A DNA stretch of 64,000 bases from the NCBI RefSeq assembly GCF_000745215.1, contig NZ_JQNK01000009.1, positions 186,001 through 250,000 on the forward strand, given 5' to 3'. Of the stretch, positions 63,224 to 64,000 are shown in pieces. This DNA is from Methylosinus sp. PW1 (lineage in GTDB: Bacteria; Pseudomonadota; Alphaproteobacteria; Rhizobiales; Beijerinckiaceae). Numbering within the stretch: position 1 is the stretch's first letter; each line of letters begins with the position of its first letter. Position numbers and translations under genes: made by a program. The notes beneath the pieces were generated by a model. The model was not told the DNA's origin and searched no databases. It was given only the letters and a program-made list of their open reading frames with translations.

Positions 63224-63948
63224 GCGAAGGCCTCGCGCCGCGCGATCATCTCGCCGCGCGCGCTCTTCTCCTCGAGCGCGCGAAATGTCGCTTCGTCGAT
63301 CGGCTCGAAACGCAGCGCATCGCCGACCTCGACAAAAAAAGAGGGATCACGACTCGGCGCGAAGAGCCGCTCGGGCGTGCGGCCGAGGACATACCAGCCG
63401 GTCGGCATGGGATCGGCGCCGATGAGCGAGAGGCCGCCGCCGATGAGCACCGCGCCGCGCGGCGTCGGCCCGCGCGGGGAGGCGCGGCGCGGAACGGCGA
63501 GCGCCGAAGGCAGGCCGCCGAGATAGCACCAGCCCGGCGCGAAGCCATACATATAGGCGCGAAAATCGGCGCCCGAATGAAGCTCCACAATGCGCTCGGG
63601 CGAAAGCGACAAGGCTTCGCCCGCCGCCGCCAAATCCTCGCCATGCGGCGGCGCGTAGCAGCAGGGAATGATCCAGCGGACGTTCGGCGCAGCGCTCTCC
63701 TGCGCCGCTCTCTCCAGCGCCTCGACATGAGCGACGAGCACGGCGCGGGCGAGCGCCAGCGGATCGTAGTGAATCATCAGCGAGCGATAGGTCGGAACCG
63801 TCTCGAGGATTCCAGTGAGCGGCGCGGCTCGCAGAGCGGCGTCGAGCGCCAGCACCTCGGCGCTGATCGCGGGATCGACGCTGTCGCCGAACTCGACCAC
63901 CAGCGCCGCCTCGCCGGCGTCGAGACAGCGCGGCGCGGCGTAGCGCAT
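63220..63948 (-). CDS. pxpB: 5-oxoprolinase subunit B (KipI family)
   Basis: This 242-residue protein contains the KipI/PxpB signature YGFAPGWCYLGGLP and SPRGPTPRGAVLIGGGLSLI, plus IIPCCYAPPHGEDLAAAGEA. Partner of PxpC, with which it overlaps by 4 bp. A further gene ends 4 bp upstream on the minus strand. Confidence 0.9.
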   Translation of the reverse strand: MRYAAPRCLDAGEAALVVEFGDSVDPAISAEVLALDAALRAAPLTGILETVPTYRSLMIHYDPLALARAVLVAHVEALERAAQESAAPNVRWIIPCCYAPPHGEDLAAAGEALSLSPERIVELHSGADFRAYMYGFAPGWCYLGGLPSALAVPRRASPRGPTPRGAVLIGGGLSLIGADPMPTGWYVLGRTPERLFAPSRDPSFFVEVGDALRFEPIDEATFRALEEKSARGEMIARREAFA

Positions 63949-63952
63949 CGCC

Positions 63953-64000
63953 TCATGTCTCCGATGGCGCGAAAGGCAGGAGCTGATAGCCTGCGCGCTC
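63953..64000 (-). CDS. C-terminal end of a gene upstream of pxpB, partial
   Basis: Minus-strand reading gives 15 codons ending LLPFAPSET then TGA at 63953, 4 bp from the pxpB start, so it is the 3' end of an operon partner. It could be pxpA (LamB/YcsF family) by gene order, but the tail is too short to identify. Confidence 0.4.
   Translation of the reverse strand, partial: ERAGYQLLPFAPSET

Overview
The window reads as chromosomal DNA of a type II (alphaproteobacterial) methanotroph of the Methylocystis/Methylosinus group. The basis is a complete pmoCAB operon for particulate methane monooxygenase whose PmoA, PmoB and PmoC are all of the type II kind. High GC throughout and alphaproteobacterial markers (TrcR/DUF1013 regulator, Ku plus LigD end joining, Tol operon) agree. 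Genus cannot be settled from the sequence alone.

Layout. 0-5 kb (minus strand): pmoC-pmoA-pmoB, a strong terminator, then a copper module pmoD-copC-copD (copD runs off the left edge). 5.5-11.5 kb: a periplasmic/redox block with a secreted PF04185 phosphoesterase and a classical di-heme cytochrome c peroxidase on the minus strand. Divergent from them is a four-gene plus-strand operon: MauG/MbnH-like di-heme protein, Tat-exported metallophosphoesterase, small cytochrome c and a tiny secreted Cys-rich peptide. This is the best candidate here for an undescribed system. 11.5-32.9 kb: mostly housekeeping genes (panE, guaB, an ABC exporter, trcR, topA, rnr, rpmG, kdsB, pheA, a HIT protein), with a TadG-like von Willebrand protein, a secreted double nitrilase-fold protein whose second domain lacks catalytic residues, and an intergenic region rich in long hairpins.

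32.9-42.7 kb: acyltransferase, DUF3175 and CBS proteins, an MgtC/DUF4010 membrane protein, a non-homologous end-joining locus in which LigD is split in two (Ku, PE-ligase, polymerase), YihY, a DUF1328 peptide, then an isolated nuoD and a pterin carbinolamine dehydratase. 42.7-50 kb: a probable genomic island that begins exactly at a tRNA-Arg(CCT) gene. It holds an AT-rich unknown gene and a very large multi-glycosyltransferase gene broken by a 1189-bp IS5-family element, with inverted repeats and a target duplication that can be read exactly, and separately by a frameshift.

50-64 kb: Tim44-like protein, folA, tRNA-Pro(CGG), a decayed stretch with a LysR remnant and a frameshifted cyclophilin-like gene, molybdo-enzyme maturation genes (xdhC, mocA-like, yqeB) without the enzyme, the ybgC-tolQRAB operon without pal next to it, a long REP-type palindrome pair, and the 5-oxoprolinase genes pxpB-pxpC.

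Functional themes are methane oxidation with copper handling, periplasmic haem redox chemistry, envelope maintenance, and a surface-polysaccharide island undergoing decay. Coordinates were read by eye from the sequence. Family names rest on recognised motifs and were not checked by database search.
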